A stretch of DNA of 64,000 bases from a bacterium (GTDB lineage: Bacteria > Planctomycetota > Planctomycetia > Planctomycetales > Planctomycetaceae), in contig WGME01000011.1 in the NCBI GenBank assembly GCA_016125225.1, forward strand, positions 1 through 64,000. Direction: 5' to 3'. The notes under the pieces were generated by a model that did not search any database, was not told where the DNA came from, and worked only from the letters and a program-made list of their open reading frames with translations. Below, piece by piece: positions 31,713 through 40,624 of the stretch (positions are counted from its first letter, which is position 1; every line of letters starts with the position of its first letter). The position numbers and the translations under genes are program-made.

Positions 31713-32722
31713 TGACTGTGGTGACAGAACATCCTCATTCACAAAGTGCTGTTATGACAAGTCGATGGAGTCCGCTGGAAGTGGTGATGGTGGGGTTGTG
31801 CGCCACCGTACTGTCGGGCATTGTGATCCCAGGGTTATTGGCTGCCCGTGAAACGTCCCGCGTGCTTGCCTGTCAGGATCATCTCCGGCTGTTAGGTGCT
31901 GCTTTTGAGCGGTATGAATCGGCCCATTCCGGCCTGCCACCGCGGAGGACCGGATTCAACGATGGCAACCCTTACGGTGGCTGGGGTGGTCAGATCCTGC
32001 CGTACTTGAATGGATCAGAGGCCATCGGATCTTACGATGACCGTTACGACTTCTTTGATCCCAAGAATCAGGCCGTCGTTGAAACGCAGATTCCCACCTT
32101 TCTTTGCCCGGCCAGTCCGGCGGAACGCTTTGTGACGATTCAATCGCAGGCCTCGACGAAGTCACTCAATGCTGACAAGGAAACCGTATTCACCTGCAAA
32201 GCCGCAGCCATCGATTTCATTACTTCGAATGGCGTGTTGTTGACAGGGAATGGATACGGCATGAATGCCTTGGGGGGCGAACGCGGCATTGGAAATCAAC
32301 GACAACCTATGGCCGATAACGTTACGCAGTCCCTCTCAAAGATCACCGATGGTCTGTCGAACACCTTGCTCTTGATCGAACAGGCCGGGCGGCCAGCGGT
32401 CTGGCGGAATCGTGTGGAAAAGACCGGCGAGGGGCAATTTGGAATGAGTCCCAACGCACGCGGGGCCTGGGCGGGTTGGGGTTCCATCGCGTTCGGTGCT
32501 GCCAATGCCGAGACCGGCGAAACACCAGGAAAGGGTGACAGCACCGACTGCAGCGTCAGCTGCAACAACTGGTTTGGCATCTATGGTTTTCATGAGGAGG
32601 GAGCCAGCGTGCTCTTCTGTGACGGCCACGTGCGTACCCTCAGCACCAAACTCGATCCGCTGACGTTCGCCTATTTAACCATCCGCGATGATGGACATCT
32701 GGTTGATCCAGATCTTGAGTAA
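31712..32722 (+). CDS. Second DUF1559 protein, lacking a classical prepilin site
   Basis: The start is the ATG at 31712, overlapping the preceding TGA (TGATG); the track uses the TTG one codon earlier. The 336-aa product keeps the family body: LAARETSRVLACQDHLRLLGAAFERYE, LPPRRTGFND and a C-terminal FHEEGASVLFCDGHVRTL. The N-terminal helix (SPLEVVMVGLCATVLSGIVI) has the Glu but lacks Gly-Phe-Thr-Leu, so processing by the standard prepilin peptidase is doubtful. It is co-transcribed with the first paralogue and possibly forms a heteromeric pseudopilin with it. Confidence 0.85.
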   Translation: MTVVTEHPHSQSAVMTSRWSPLEVVMVGLCATVLSGIVIPGLLAARETSRVLACQDHLRLLGAAFERYESAHSGLPPRRTGFNDGNPYGGWGGQILPYLNGSEAIGSYDDRYDFFDPKNQAVVETQIPTFLCPASPAERFVTIQSQASTKSLNADKETVFTCKAAAIDFITSNGVLLTGNGYGMNALGGERGIGNQRQPMADNVTQSLSKITDGLSNTLLLIEQAGRPAVWRNRVEKTGEGQFGMSPNARGAWAGWGSIAFGAANAETGETPGKGDSTDCSVSCNNWFGIYGFHEEGASVLFCDGHVRTLSTKLDPLTFAYLTIRDDGHLVDPDLE

Positions 32723-32799
32723 CCGTCATCACGAAGGTGTTTCATACACGAAATTCGATGACCGGCCTCCCAGGCATCAAGACGACTGAAACCCCCATC

Positions 32800-34389
32800 A
32801 TGCTGCGAATGTCAACGAGTTGTCTCTGGATCACCCTTGCGACGATTGCCGTCAGCCCTGCTGGGGAGATCCAGCCGAGTGACATTGCCCGGGAAATCGA
32901 TGCACGCCTGGGAATCGATTCGTCGGAGAAGGCGCCTCTGGCCAGTGATGCCGAGTTTCTGCGACGGGTGACACTCGATCTGGCCGGTCGGATTCCTACC
33001 ATCGCTGAGGTGCATGAGTACCTGGCGGACGAACGGGAATCGCGGCAGATGGAAGCGATTCGCCGCCTGATGCAGTCGGGCGTGCATGACCGCACGATGG
33101 CAACGTTCTGGCGGCGTTCCTGGGTGCCACAGGCCGATACTCCCGAGTTCGCGGGGGTGACAGAGAACTTTGAACTGTGGGTGGGGCAGCGTCTGCAGGC
33201 GGGGACGCCATATGACCAACTCGTGCAGGAAATCGTGACGTTTGATCGCCTGCCAGCCCAAGGTTCGGCCACGAGTCCGGTGGGCTTTTACGATGCCAAT
33301 CAGAACCGGCCGGAAAACCTGGCGGCCAGTACCACGCGGGCCTTTCTTGGGATTAACCTGGATTGTGCCCAGTGTCATGACCACCCGTTCGCCCGTTGGA
33401 CACGAGGCCAATTCTGGGAGACGGCCGCATTTTTTGCGCTCCCCGAAGTCCAGGCCAATGGTTTGACCATGCCCCCCAAAGTTCGCGTGCCTGATACCGA
33501 CCTTGAATTCGCCCCGGCATTGTTGACCCGGAATGAGATCGAATGGCCCGAGCCGCTGAACTCCGTGGGTTTGCGAGAGATTCTGGTCGATTGGATGCAA
33601 CACGATGATCAGCAACTCCTCGCCAGGAATGCGGTCAATCGGTTGTGGTCCCACTTCTTCGGCGAAGCGATCATCGAACCGATGGATGATCTGAGTCGCG
33701 ACGAGTTTCAAACGGGCGATCGCGCGGCCTTACTCGACGCGCTCGCCAGACAATTCATCGCCAGCGGTTACAACCTCGATGTGCTGGTGGAAGGCATGGT
33801 CCGCTCGCAGGCCTACCGTTTGGCATCGGCGGTGGTTGAGCCAACGGAGACAAAGCCCACCGAGACTTCCATCGGCTCGATAGAAGTCGATCCGATGACG
33901 GACTCGGAAACGGAAAATTCGGCACCGCTTCGCTGGAATCATGCCGCCGTTCGTGGATTGAGCGGCGAGCAACTCTATGACAGTTTGCAGACGGCGGCGG
34001 GCTTGCCTCCGGAACGATCGGACCTTGGCAGGGACGCCGGTCGCAGCCCGCGTCGTGAATTTGCGGCTCAGTTTTATGTGGAACGCACGCACAATGCCGA
34101 GAGATCCATCTCACAAGCCTTGACCTTGATGAATGGATCACTGATCAACGAACTGACCACGATGTCGGGCAATCGCATGTTGGGGTCGGTGCTCAGTTCT
34201 CCCTTCATGAGCGAGGAAGAGCAAATTGATACCGTCTTCATCGCCGTGCTGGGGCGTCATGCACGTGATGCCGAGTTGCAGGTGGTCCAGCAAGGTTTCG
34301 CCGCTCATCCTCAAGCCACACGGGAACAGCATCTGGGCAATCTGTTCTGGGTGCTGGTGAATACGTCCGAGTTCAATACCAATCACTGA
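32800..34389 (+). CDS. DUF1549/DUF1553 domain protein
   Basis: The start MLRMSTSCLWITLATIAVS gives a signal peptide; the track start adds 21 residues. The DUF1549 part covers ~25-230: DAEFLRRVTLDLAGRIPT, the LGINLDCAQCHDHPF haem-like CxxCH motif, and RGQFWETAAFFA. DUF1553 covers ~265-525: LLARNAVNRLWSHFFGEAI, SGYNLDVLVEGMVRSQAYRL and a C-terminal ALTLMNGSLIN. Such proteins are exported and are almost always paired with DUF1501 proteins in planctomycetes, as here. Their role is unknown; a single CxxCH suggests covalent haem or metal binding. Confidence 0.9.
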   Translation: MLRMSTSCLWITLATIAVSPAGEIQPSDIAREIDARLGIDSSEKAPLASDAEFLRRVTLDLAGRIPTIAEVHEYLADERESRQMEAIRRLMQSGVHDRTMATFWRRSWVPQADTPEFAGVTENFELWVGQRLQAGTPYDQLVQEIVTFDRLPAQGSATSPVGFYDANQNRPENLAASTTRAFLGINLDCAQCHDHPFARWTRGQFWETAAFFALPEVQANGLTMPPKVRVPDTDLEFAPALLTRNEIEWPEPLNSVGLREILVDWMQHDDQQLLARNAVNRLWSHFFGEAIIEPMDDLSRDEFQTGDRAALLDALARQFIASGYNLDVLVEGMVRSQAYRLASAVVEPTETKPTETSIGSIEVDPMTDSETENSAPLRWNHAAVRGLSGEQLYDSLQTAAGLPPERSDLGRDAGRSPRREFAAQFYVERTHNAERSISQALTLMNGSLINELTTMSGNRMLGSVLSSPFMSEEEQIDTVFIAVLGRHARDAELQVVQQGFAAHPQATREQHLGNLFWVLVNTSEFNTNH

Positions 34390-34400
34390 ATGAAAAGAAG

Positions 34401-35684
34401 TTGAAGATGATTTCCCATCCCTTGTCTCGCAGAATGACTCTGAAAGGCCTCGCCGTGAGCGTAGCAGGCTGGTCCACAACCAGTTGGCTGCCAGCTTTGG
34501 CTGACGTGACACAGAGCGCGCCGACCAAACCGAAATCGGTGATTCTGATCTGGTTGAATGGTGGTCCGGCGACCATCGACCTCTGGGATTTGAAACCGCA
34601 GCATGCCAACGGCGGTGCATTTCGGCCGATCGCCACCCAAGTGCCCGGCATGGAGATCAGCGAGCATCTGCCCATGCTGGCCGGCTGTGCGAATGACTTC
34701 TCGCTCATTCGGTCAATGTCAACGCGCGAAGGGGATCACTCCCGGGCACGGCTGGTCTCGTTGACCGGTTATACACCACAAGGGGCGATCAAGTTTCCCG
34801 CCGTAGGTTCATTGGTTGCCCATGAGTTTCAGGTCTCTCACGATATCCCCGCGTATGTGCACATCGGCGGGCGACCCACCGTCACGAACGGTGGCTTCCT
34901 CGGACCCCAATATGCTCCCTTCGTCGTGGGTGAACGTGGCCGCCGAGATGCACCGGGGAGTGGCAGCTTGCGAGTGGCCGACTTGGCTCCGAGTTCCATA
35001 GAGCAACAGTCGGAACGACTGCAGTTGCTGACCGGATTGAGTGCGCAATCTCCCGTATCAGCGGCGTCTGTTGTCGGCGCTCTCGATTCGGCACAGGATC
35101 GTGCCTTACGGCTGATGAATCCACAGGCGGCATCGGCCTTTCAACTGGAAGAAGAGTCCGCAGCCGTACGGGAAACCTACGGGCTGGGACAGTTCGGCCA
35201 GGGCTGTCTGATGGCACGGCGGCTGGTCGAGCGCGGAGTGAGTTTTGTCGAAGTCACGCTTGATGGCTGGGACACGCACTCCAATAACTTCGAACGGGTG
35301 AAAGAGCTTTCGCAGCAACTCGATCGCGGATGTGCCACTTTGTTGAAAGAGCTGCGCGAGCGTGGCCTGCTCGAAGAAACGCTTGTGGTTTGCCAAGGAG
35401 AATTCGGACGCACTCCCCGCATCAACGGGCAATCGGGTCGCGACCACTGGCCTTCATCATGGTCGATGATGTTGGCCGGGGCGGGGATTCGCGGTGGACA
35501 GGTCGTTGGCAGCACCAGTGCCGATGGCATTGAAGTCGAATCATCGCCGGTTCGTACACCGGACCTGATGGCGACCATCTTTCGCAGCATCGGCCTCGAC
35601 CCCCGAAAACAAAACATGTCCAACGTCGGACGACCGATTCGCCTTGCCGATCCGGAAGGTCAGGCCCTTGAGGAGTTGCTGTGA
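34401..35684 (+). CDS. DUF1501 family protein (alkaline-phosphatase-like fold)
   Basis: A 427-aa protein with a Tat-like signal (SRRMTLKGLAVSVAG). The body has LIWLNGGPATIDLWDLKP, ISEHLPMLAGCANDFSLIRSMSTREGDHSRA, WDTHSNNFERVKELS and LVVCQGEFGRTPRINGQSGRDH, which is the complete DUF1501 set related to sulfatases and phosphatases. Asp and His in these motifs are likely metal ligands. It follows its DUF1549 partner by 11 bp and overlaps the EF-hand gene by GTGA. Confidence 0.92.
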   Translation: MKMISHPLSRRMTLKGLAVSVAGWSTTSWLPALADVTQSAPTKPKSVILIWLNGGPATIDLWDLKPQHANGGAFRPIATQVPGMEISEHLPMLAGCANDFSLIRSMSTREGDHSRARLVSLTGYTPQGAIKFPAVGSLVAHEFQVSHDIPAYVHIGGRPTVTNGGFLGPQYAPFVVGERGRRDAPGSGSLRVADLAPSSIEQQSERLQLLTGLSAQSPVSAASVVGALDSAQDRALRLMNPQAASAFQLEEESAAVRETYGLGQFGQGCLMARRLVERGVSFVEVTLDGWDTHSNNFERVKELSQQLDRGCATLLKELRERGLLEETLVVCQGEFGRTPRINGQSGRDHWPSSWSMMLAGAGIRGGQVVGSTSADGIEVESSPVRTPDLMATIFRSIGLDPRKQNMSNVGRPIRLADPEGQALEELL

Positions 35685-37081
35685 AACGGACCTTTCTACT
35701 GTGGCTGGCTGCTGCACAGGCCGGCATTCAGGCCAACGGGCAGGAGACCAGAACCGAGCCTGCTCCCACGGCTGTGCTTGAAGTGTCCGGGGCGAATCAG
35801 GTCGAACGGATCGGTCTGGCTGTCACGATCGATGGCCTGCCGTACGATCAATACTGGACGCAGACTTTCGATGCGTTGTTTGACTTCGCGGACGTTGATG
35901 CCGATGGTGCCATCACTGCGGCGGAAATCCGCTGGCTTCCCTCGGCGAGGGCCGTGCGGTTATCGCTGGGAAACGCGTTTACGCCGCCGGTGGCACCCAT
36001 CGAGTCACTGACCGAGATCACCGCGAGTGATGCAGCCTCCGCGAGCCGAACCGATCTGCATCAATACTATCGGCGTCATCATGCCGGGGTGCTGCCGATG
36101 GGTTATGGCACATTGGCGAACACCAGCATCTTGACCAAGGCGCTGATGGATGCGCTTGATGCCGATCGGAATGGTCGCCTGTCTCATCCGGAACTGACCG
36201 AGGCTGTTACCGCTTTGCGGCAGTTCGATACCAACGATGACGAATTGATCGGCGTGGGTGAGTTGGTGCCTCATGGAACTTATCCCGGTAACGCCGCCGC
36301 TAACCCGTTGTTGTCCGGGACAGACATCAAAGTAACGGCAGAGGGCAAGCGACCTTGGGTTGTTCGCCGTTTGGATATTCCCGCGGAGGCGGTGAAGTCG
36401 CCGGGCATCTCTTCCATCTGGCAGATTGCCATTACGGGCGAGTTGCAAGCGTCGCAGTTGGCGATTCATGCCCCGCTCTACTGTGAAGCCTGGAGCGTGC
36501 CGGGACCGCTGCCGCAACTCTTTTCCGAATTTCATTCAGAGATGTTGCAACCTATCCCCGAGCCACCGCCCAACGAAGCCGAGCAGAGCCGCCGCAATCG
36601 CCGCGATACTCGTGCCTGGTTAACGCCGTTGGTTGATCGCGACGGCAATGGCGAAGCCTCACCCGCCGAAATCGAAGCCTGGCTGGCCGTGCAACGGCAA
36701 ATTGTGCACGGCCAACTACTGATCAGCCTGTATCACGGCGGCGGGCTGTTCGAACTCATCGACACGAATCACGATGCCGGTTTGTCGGTGCGTGAACTGC
36801 GGGAACTTTGGAAACAGCTCCAGGCGGCCGGATGCACCGAGGGAGACGATGTTGACATCAATCGCATTCCCGAAGTTGTCTTTCTGGTCGTCAGCCAGGG
36901 ATACCCCACGAATTTCCACACGGGAGCACCCTCGGTGATCGATTGGTTCCGGACGATGGACCGCAATGGTGATGGCGACGTTTCCCGCCGGGAATTTACC
37001 GGCTCACTCGCAGCGTTCAGCCGGCTCGATCAGGATCAAGATGAGCTGATCTCGCCGAGTGAAGCCGCCACTGTGAAATAG
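35681..37081 (+). CDS. Secreted multi-EF-hand protein
   Basis: A 466-aa protein with a signal peptide (MKRTFLLWLAAAQAGIQANG) and a GTG start overlapping the DUF1501 stop. At least seven EF-hand-like loops are visible: DVDADGAITAAEI, DADRNGRLSHPEL, DTNDDELIGVGEL, DRDGNGEASPAEI, DTNHDAGLSVREL, DRNGDGDVSRREF and DQDQDELISPSEA. They suggest calcium-dependent folding outside the cytoplasm. It completes the three-gene export cluster; the joint function is not known. Confidence 0.9.
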   Translation: MKRTFLLWLAAAQAGIQANGQETRTEPAPTAVLEVSGANQVERIGLAVTIDGLPYDQYWTQTFDALFDFADVDADGAITAAEIRWLPSARAVRLSLGNAFTPPVAPIESLTEITASDAASASRTDLHQYYRRHHAGVLPMGYGTLANTSILTKALMDALDADRNGRLSHPELTEAVTALRQFDTNDDELIGVGELVPHGTYPGNAAANPLLSGTDIKVTAEGKRPWVVRRLDIPAEAVKSPGISSIWQIAITGELQASQLAIHAPLYCEAWSVPGPLPQLFSEFHSEMLQPIPEPPPNEAEQSRRNRRDTRAWLTPLVDRDGNGEASPAEIEAWLAVQRQIVHGQLLISLYHGGGLFELIDTNHDAGLSVRELRELWKQLQAAGCTEGDDVDINRIPEVVFLVVSQGYPTNFHTGAPSVIDWFRTMDRNGDGDVSRREFTGSLAAFSRLDQDQDELISPSEAATVK

Positions 37082-37111
37082 CCACTACGATTCGCGATCC
37101 CATGGCGTTCG

Positions 37112-39241
37112 TCATTCCGGCTGCCACAGCGTAGCGATTTCTGCTGGCGACAAGGCTCGCAGGAAGATCGCGATTTCATCCAATCGGCCTTCCCAGTTTG
37201 AGTTGTTGTCGCAACGGCCACCCAGGAAAAGTTCTTCCAGGGATGCCAGTTCGGCGGCTGACGCTGTCGTCTCAATCTCGGGTGTGGTCTGACCATTCAG
37301 GTGAATGCGCACCGTTGCACCATCTCGCACAAATACTACATGATTCCAGGTCCAACGCAGGATCTCGGTCTGGCCGCCGAGAATCTCGCCGCTGTCACCG
37401 AACTGATAGATCAGTCGCCCCGGATGGTCTGAGTTGCCGCCGATGCCCACGTGATCCATCGAACCCATCAAGACTTGATTTTCGCCTCGGGAAAGGAACC
37501 AGCCTGCGACATCGCGACCATCGGCGGGCATGCCATTCCAGAGGCACAAAGCGACCGAATACTGATCACCCATCTCGGCAAAGCGGGTTCGCAATCGATT
37601 GCCGACAAAATGTGCCGCGCGATTGGTTTCCCCTGTTTCGCAGTAGTGATTCGACAGTGGGCCTGCCAGGAAGTAGGCGACTTGCGGTTCATAGATGCCA
37701 TCGTGCTCATGCCCCGACACATCTTTAGCTCGCGGACCGGCGAATTCATCGAGCCGATAATAGGCCGTGGGTTTCAATTGCAGCAAGGCCTTAGCGGCGG
37801 GACCTTGCGATGATACATACAGCTTGCGTGGCTGGCCCGCCACGTTCTGCAGAAGCCCAATCGCCGCAGCGGTAATTTTCGGTTCCGCCTGCACTTCCAG
37901 CCCTGCCGATCGCGCGGCCCATGTGTTGTAGCCACCGAGCAAATGCTGTTCGGGCGGGGGGATGTAACCATCGCCGCCGTTGGCCAGTTCAATCACCATG
38001 GTTTTCGGCAGCGGACTTTGCAACTTGATCTTCAGGCCCGTGAGTGCATAGGTTTCATTGGGCGTGGTGGCGATCGCGATGTTACCGATCCGTAATGCCT
38101 GAACCACCACTTCGGTCTCCTGCAGTTGATGAAGCAGAACCTGCTCGCGCGCGTAGACTTCGGTCGTATCTTTCGGCAAGCGGTCTCCCATCTCGGCAAC
38201 AATCCGCTGAGCCCACTCGAGCCGCTGTTGGTCAGGAACTCGATACTTCAAGGGAATCCGCGTCTCGGCCATAGCCAAATCGACATCGGACCGGTACTCG
38301 ATTTTCTGGTAGGCCTGCCATGCCAGGTCGAGCAGCCCCGTGGTAAACGATTCGATGGTGTGCTGATTCTGTGGAGCGTCGGGTTGCGTGTAATCCCGTC
38401 GCCAGATGTCGCCACTGCAGCCGTGCGACATGATGCCGACGAAGGACGGAGATCCCTCAGTGGGATTGGGAGACAAACGCTCTTTCAGCCCCTCGCAGAA
38501 CAAACCGAAATAGTCCGCACTGATGTCCTTGTCGCCAAAGTAGTGCATGGAAAAATTCGCGAGGACTGCCAACGGACGTCCATCCAGCGACTGCAAGGCG
38601 ATCAGGGACAAATCGGGATCTTCCGGACCGGATTCGCCCACCACATCGTCCCAGTTACGACCGGCGTGCATGTTGGCCCGTAATGTCTTGTTGCCGAATG
38701 GATCTTCCGCAATGCGGTCGGGTCGCCGAATCCAGCGACGTAAGGCGGTGAAGTCCGCGGCATTGATCACACCAAACCCGACTTTGGCGGGTTCCAGGTG
38801 GCCGCGAGCCTGTTGAATCGCTTCTACCAGCTTCTGCCGCAGAAACGGGACATAGACCGGATCGGCCTCGGTGCCCAGGCAACCCATAGCAGCCCCTGCG
38901 GAATGCGTATGCGTTGCCGAAATCAGAATGCGGTCGGGACGCATGCCCGTTGCCACCGAAGTGAGTTGCTTAACGTCATCCAGCAGGTCGCGCGGCAGCA
39001 TGCAACTGTCGACAACCACGATGGCCAACTGTTCGTGATCATCGGCGAGAACGATGGCCCGCGCATGCAATCGCGTATGCACCACTCCGACGGACCGCGA
39101 TAACATGCCCCCGTTAACAATCACGGGGAGTTGATCGGGCGTCACATCGACCACGGCGGACCCAGCCCGGAATTCCGCCTGAGCAAAAGGAGTCACCGCG
39201 AAGACGAAAATTATCAGCAGAACAAATTTCAGCACCAGCAT
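37112..39241 (-). CDS. Secreted neutral/alkaline ceramidase-like protein with LamG-like tail
   Basis: The ATG at 39241 gives a clean signal peptide (MLVLKFVLLIIFVFAVTPFAQA); the longer track start is rejected. The first ~430 residues match the N-terminal domain of neutral/alkaline non-lysosomal ceramidases: FRAGSAVVDVTP, RILISATHTHSAG, LANFSMHYFGD and IMSHGCSGDIW, with several likely zinc-ligand histidines. The C-terminal ~200 residues read as a concanavalin A/LamG sandwich (AYYRLDEFAGPRAKDVSGHEHDG, WNHVVFVRDGATVRIHLNG, WEGRLDEIAIF). Planctomycetes commonly carry such proteins beside sulfatases; the true substrate may be a polyol or glycan rather than ceramide. Confidence 0.82.
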   Translation of the reverse strand: MLVLKFVLLIIFVFAVTPFAQAEFRAGSAVVDVTPDQLPVIVNGGMLSRSVGVVHTRLHARAIVLADDHEQLAIVVVDSCMLPRDLLDDVKQLTSVATGMRPDRILISATHTHSAGAAMGCLGTEADPVYVPFLRQKLVEAIQQARGHLEPAKVGFGVINAADFTALRRWIRRPDRIAEDPFGNKTLRANMHAGRNWDDVVGESGPEDPDLSLIALQSLDGRPLAVLANFSMHYFGDKDISADYFGLFCEGLKERLSPNPTEGSPSFVGIMSHGCSGDIWRRDYTQPDAPQNQHTIESFTTGLLDLAWQAYQKIEYRSDVDLAMAETRIPLKYRVPDQQRLEWAQRIVAEMGDRLPKDTTEVYAREQVLLHQLQETEVVVQALRIGNIAIATTPNETYALTGLKIKLQSPLPKTMVIELANGGDGYIPPPEQHLLGGYNTWAARSAGLEVQAEPKITAAAIGLLQNVAGQPRKLYVSSQGPAAKALLQLKPTAYYRLDEFAGPRAKDVSGHEHDGIYEPQVAYFLAGPLSNHYCETGETNRAAHFVGNRLRTRFAEMGDQYSVALCLWNGMPADGRDVAGWFLSRGENQVLMGSMDHVGIGGNSDHPGRLIYQFGDSGEILGGQTEILRWTWNHVVFVRDGATVRIHLNGQTTPEIETTASAAELASLEELFLGGRCDNNSNWEGRLDEIAIFLRALSPAEIATLWQPE

Positions 39242-39275
39242 GGCCTTTCCAGTGAAGCTCGATTGTCGACGACGT

Positions 39276-40514
39276 TCAGCGTCCTGTCCGTTCTTTGCCC
39301 CATTCCACCGCGAGTTCCACCAGCACCCGCACCGCCGTTTCCATCTCATCGAGGCTGGCCCATTCGAGCGGCGAATGCGGATTGTGCTGACCCGTGCTCA
39401 GATTCGGGCAGGGTAGTCCTTTCGCGGTCAGCAGCGAACCGTCGGTCCCACCGCGAATGATTGAACGCTTCGGTTCGATGCCGATCGCTCGCATTGCAGC
39501 TTCCGCTTTGGGTATCGCTCGGGGTTCCTTCACCAGGCCTTCGCGCATGTTGCGGTACTGATGGCGCGTGGTCACTTCGATGCTTGCCCGGGGATATTCC
39601 GCACGTAGCGTCACAGCGATGGCTTCCAGCAACCGGGCCTGTTCGCCAAGGGCATCTGTCTCAAAGTCGCGAAGAATCAACCGGGCCGAGGCTTCTGCCA
39701 CGCCCCCTTCAACGTGATACGGATGCATGAAGCCCTGCCGACCATCGGTGGTTTCCGGTGACAGGCATGCCGTCGGCAAGCGCGATAGAAACTCGCTGAG
39801 GATTCGGATGGCGTTGACCATCGTTCCCTTGCCGATGGAGGGATGCGTATTGATTCCCTTGACCGTGATGATGGCTTGATCGGCCGAGAAGGTTTCCCCG
39901 TCGATCTCTCCCTGCCCGCCCCCATCGAGCGTGTATCCACAGATCGCGTTGAGTTTCTCGAGATCCAGCTTTTCGACCCCGCGACCAATTTCTTCATCAC
40001 AGGTGAAGCAGAGCCGCATGGGACTATGCGTGCGATCCAGATTCAACAATCGCTCGGCGGCCGTCATGATCACCGCGACTCCGGCCTTATCATCGCCCCC
40101 TAACAGGGTGTGGCCATCGGTAGTGATTAGCGTATGGCCGAGGCATTTTGTCAGCTCCGGATTCTCGGCGACACGAATCACCTTGCTGGTATCGCCCGGA
40201 AGCACCAGGTCACGTCCATCATAATTGGTGACGACCTGCGGCTTCACATTCGTCGAAGAGTATTCCGGCGAAGTATCGACATGTGCCACGAGGGCGAACA
40301 TCGGCGAGGCTTGCGAGGTAGTCCCCGGCACGGTCGCCATGACGATGCCGAACTCATCGATCGAGACATCGACCAGCCCCAGCGACCGGCACTCTTCCGC
40401 CAGCATCCGGCTCAGTTCGAGTTGTTTCGCTGTGCTGGGGTACGTGGGGCTGGTCTCATCCGATTGCGTATCAATCCGGACATACCGCAAAAAGCGTTCA
40501 AGCAACGAATTCAT
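39276..40514 (-). CDS. pepT: Peptidase T (tripeptide aminopeptidase)
   Basis: A 412-aa M20 metallopeptidase from the ATG at 40514 (MNSLLERFLRYVRIDTQSDE). Zinc-site motifs: LVAHVDTSPEYSS, TTDGHTLLGGDDKAGVAVIM, FTCDEEIGRGVEKLD and a C-terminal PNLSTGQHNPHSP. It removes N-terminal residues from tripeptides in the cytosol. Length and motif order are those of PepT. It lies 34 bp upstream of the ceramidase-like gene on the same strand. Confidence 0.93.
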   Translation of the reverse strand: MNSLLERFLRYVRIDTQSDETSPTYPSTAKQLELSRMLAEECRSLGLVDVSIDEFGIVMATVPGTTSQASPMFALVAHVDTSPEYSSTNVKPQVVTNYDGRDLVLPGDTSKVIRVAENPELTKCLGHTLITTDGHTLLGGDDKAGVAVIMTAAERLLNLDRTHSPMRLCFTCDEEIGRGVEKLDLEKLNAICGYTLDGGGQGEIDGETFSADQAIITVKGINTHPSIGKGTMVNAIRILSEFLSRLPTACLSPETTDGRQGFMHPYHVEGGVAEASARLILRDFETDALGEQARLLEAIAVTLRAEYPRASIEVTTRHQYRNMREGLVKEPRAIPKAEAAMRAIGIEPKRSIIRGGTDGSLLTAKGLPCPNLSTGQHNPHSPLEWASLDEMETAVRVLVELAVEWGKERTGR

Positions 40515-40624
40515 AGCGAATTTCAATGTTGGAGCCAGGCGAGCGGGGGCATTATCCCCCTGATTGTCTTTCCGATCATACGCGAATGGTTGAACAACGT
40601 GAAACGTTCCACTCCCACGGCTTA

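Noticed and set aside
37198-39460. Plus-strand ORFs opposite the ceramidase-like gene
   Set aside because: They are shadows of a gene with clear signal peptide and family motifs on the minus strand.
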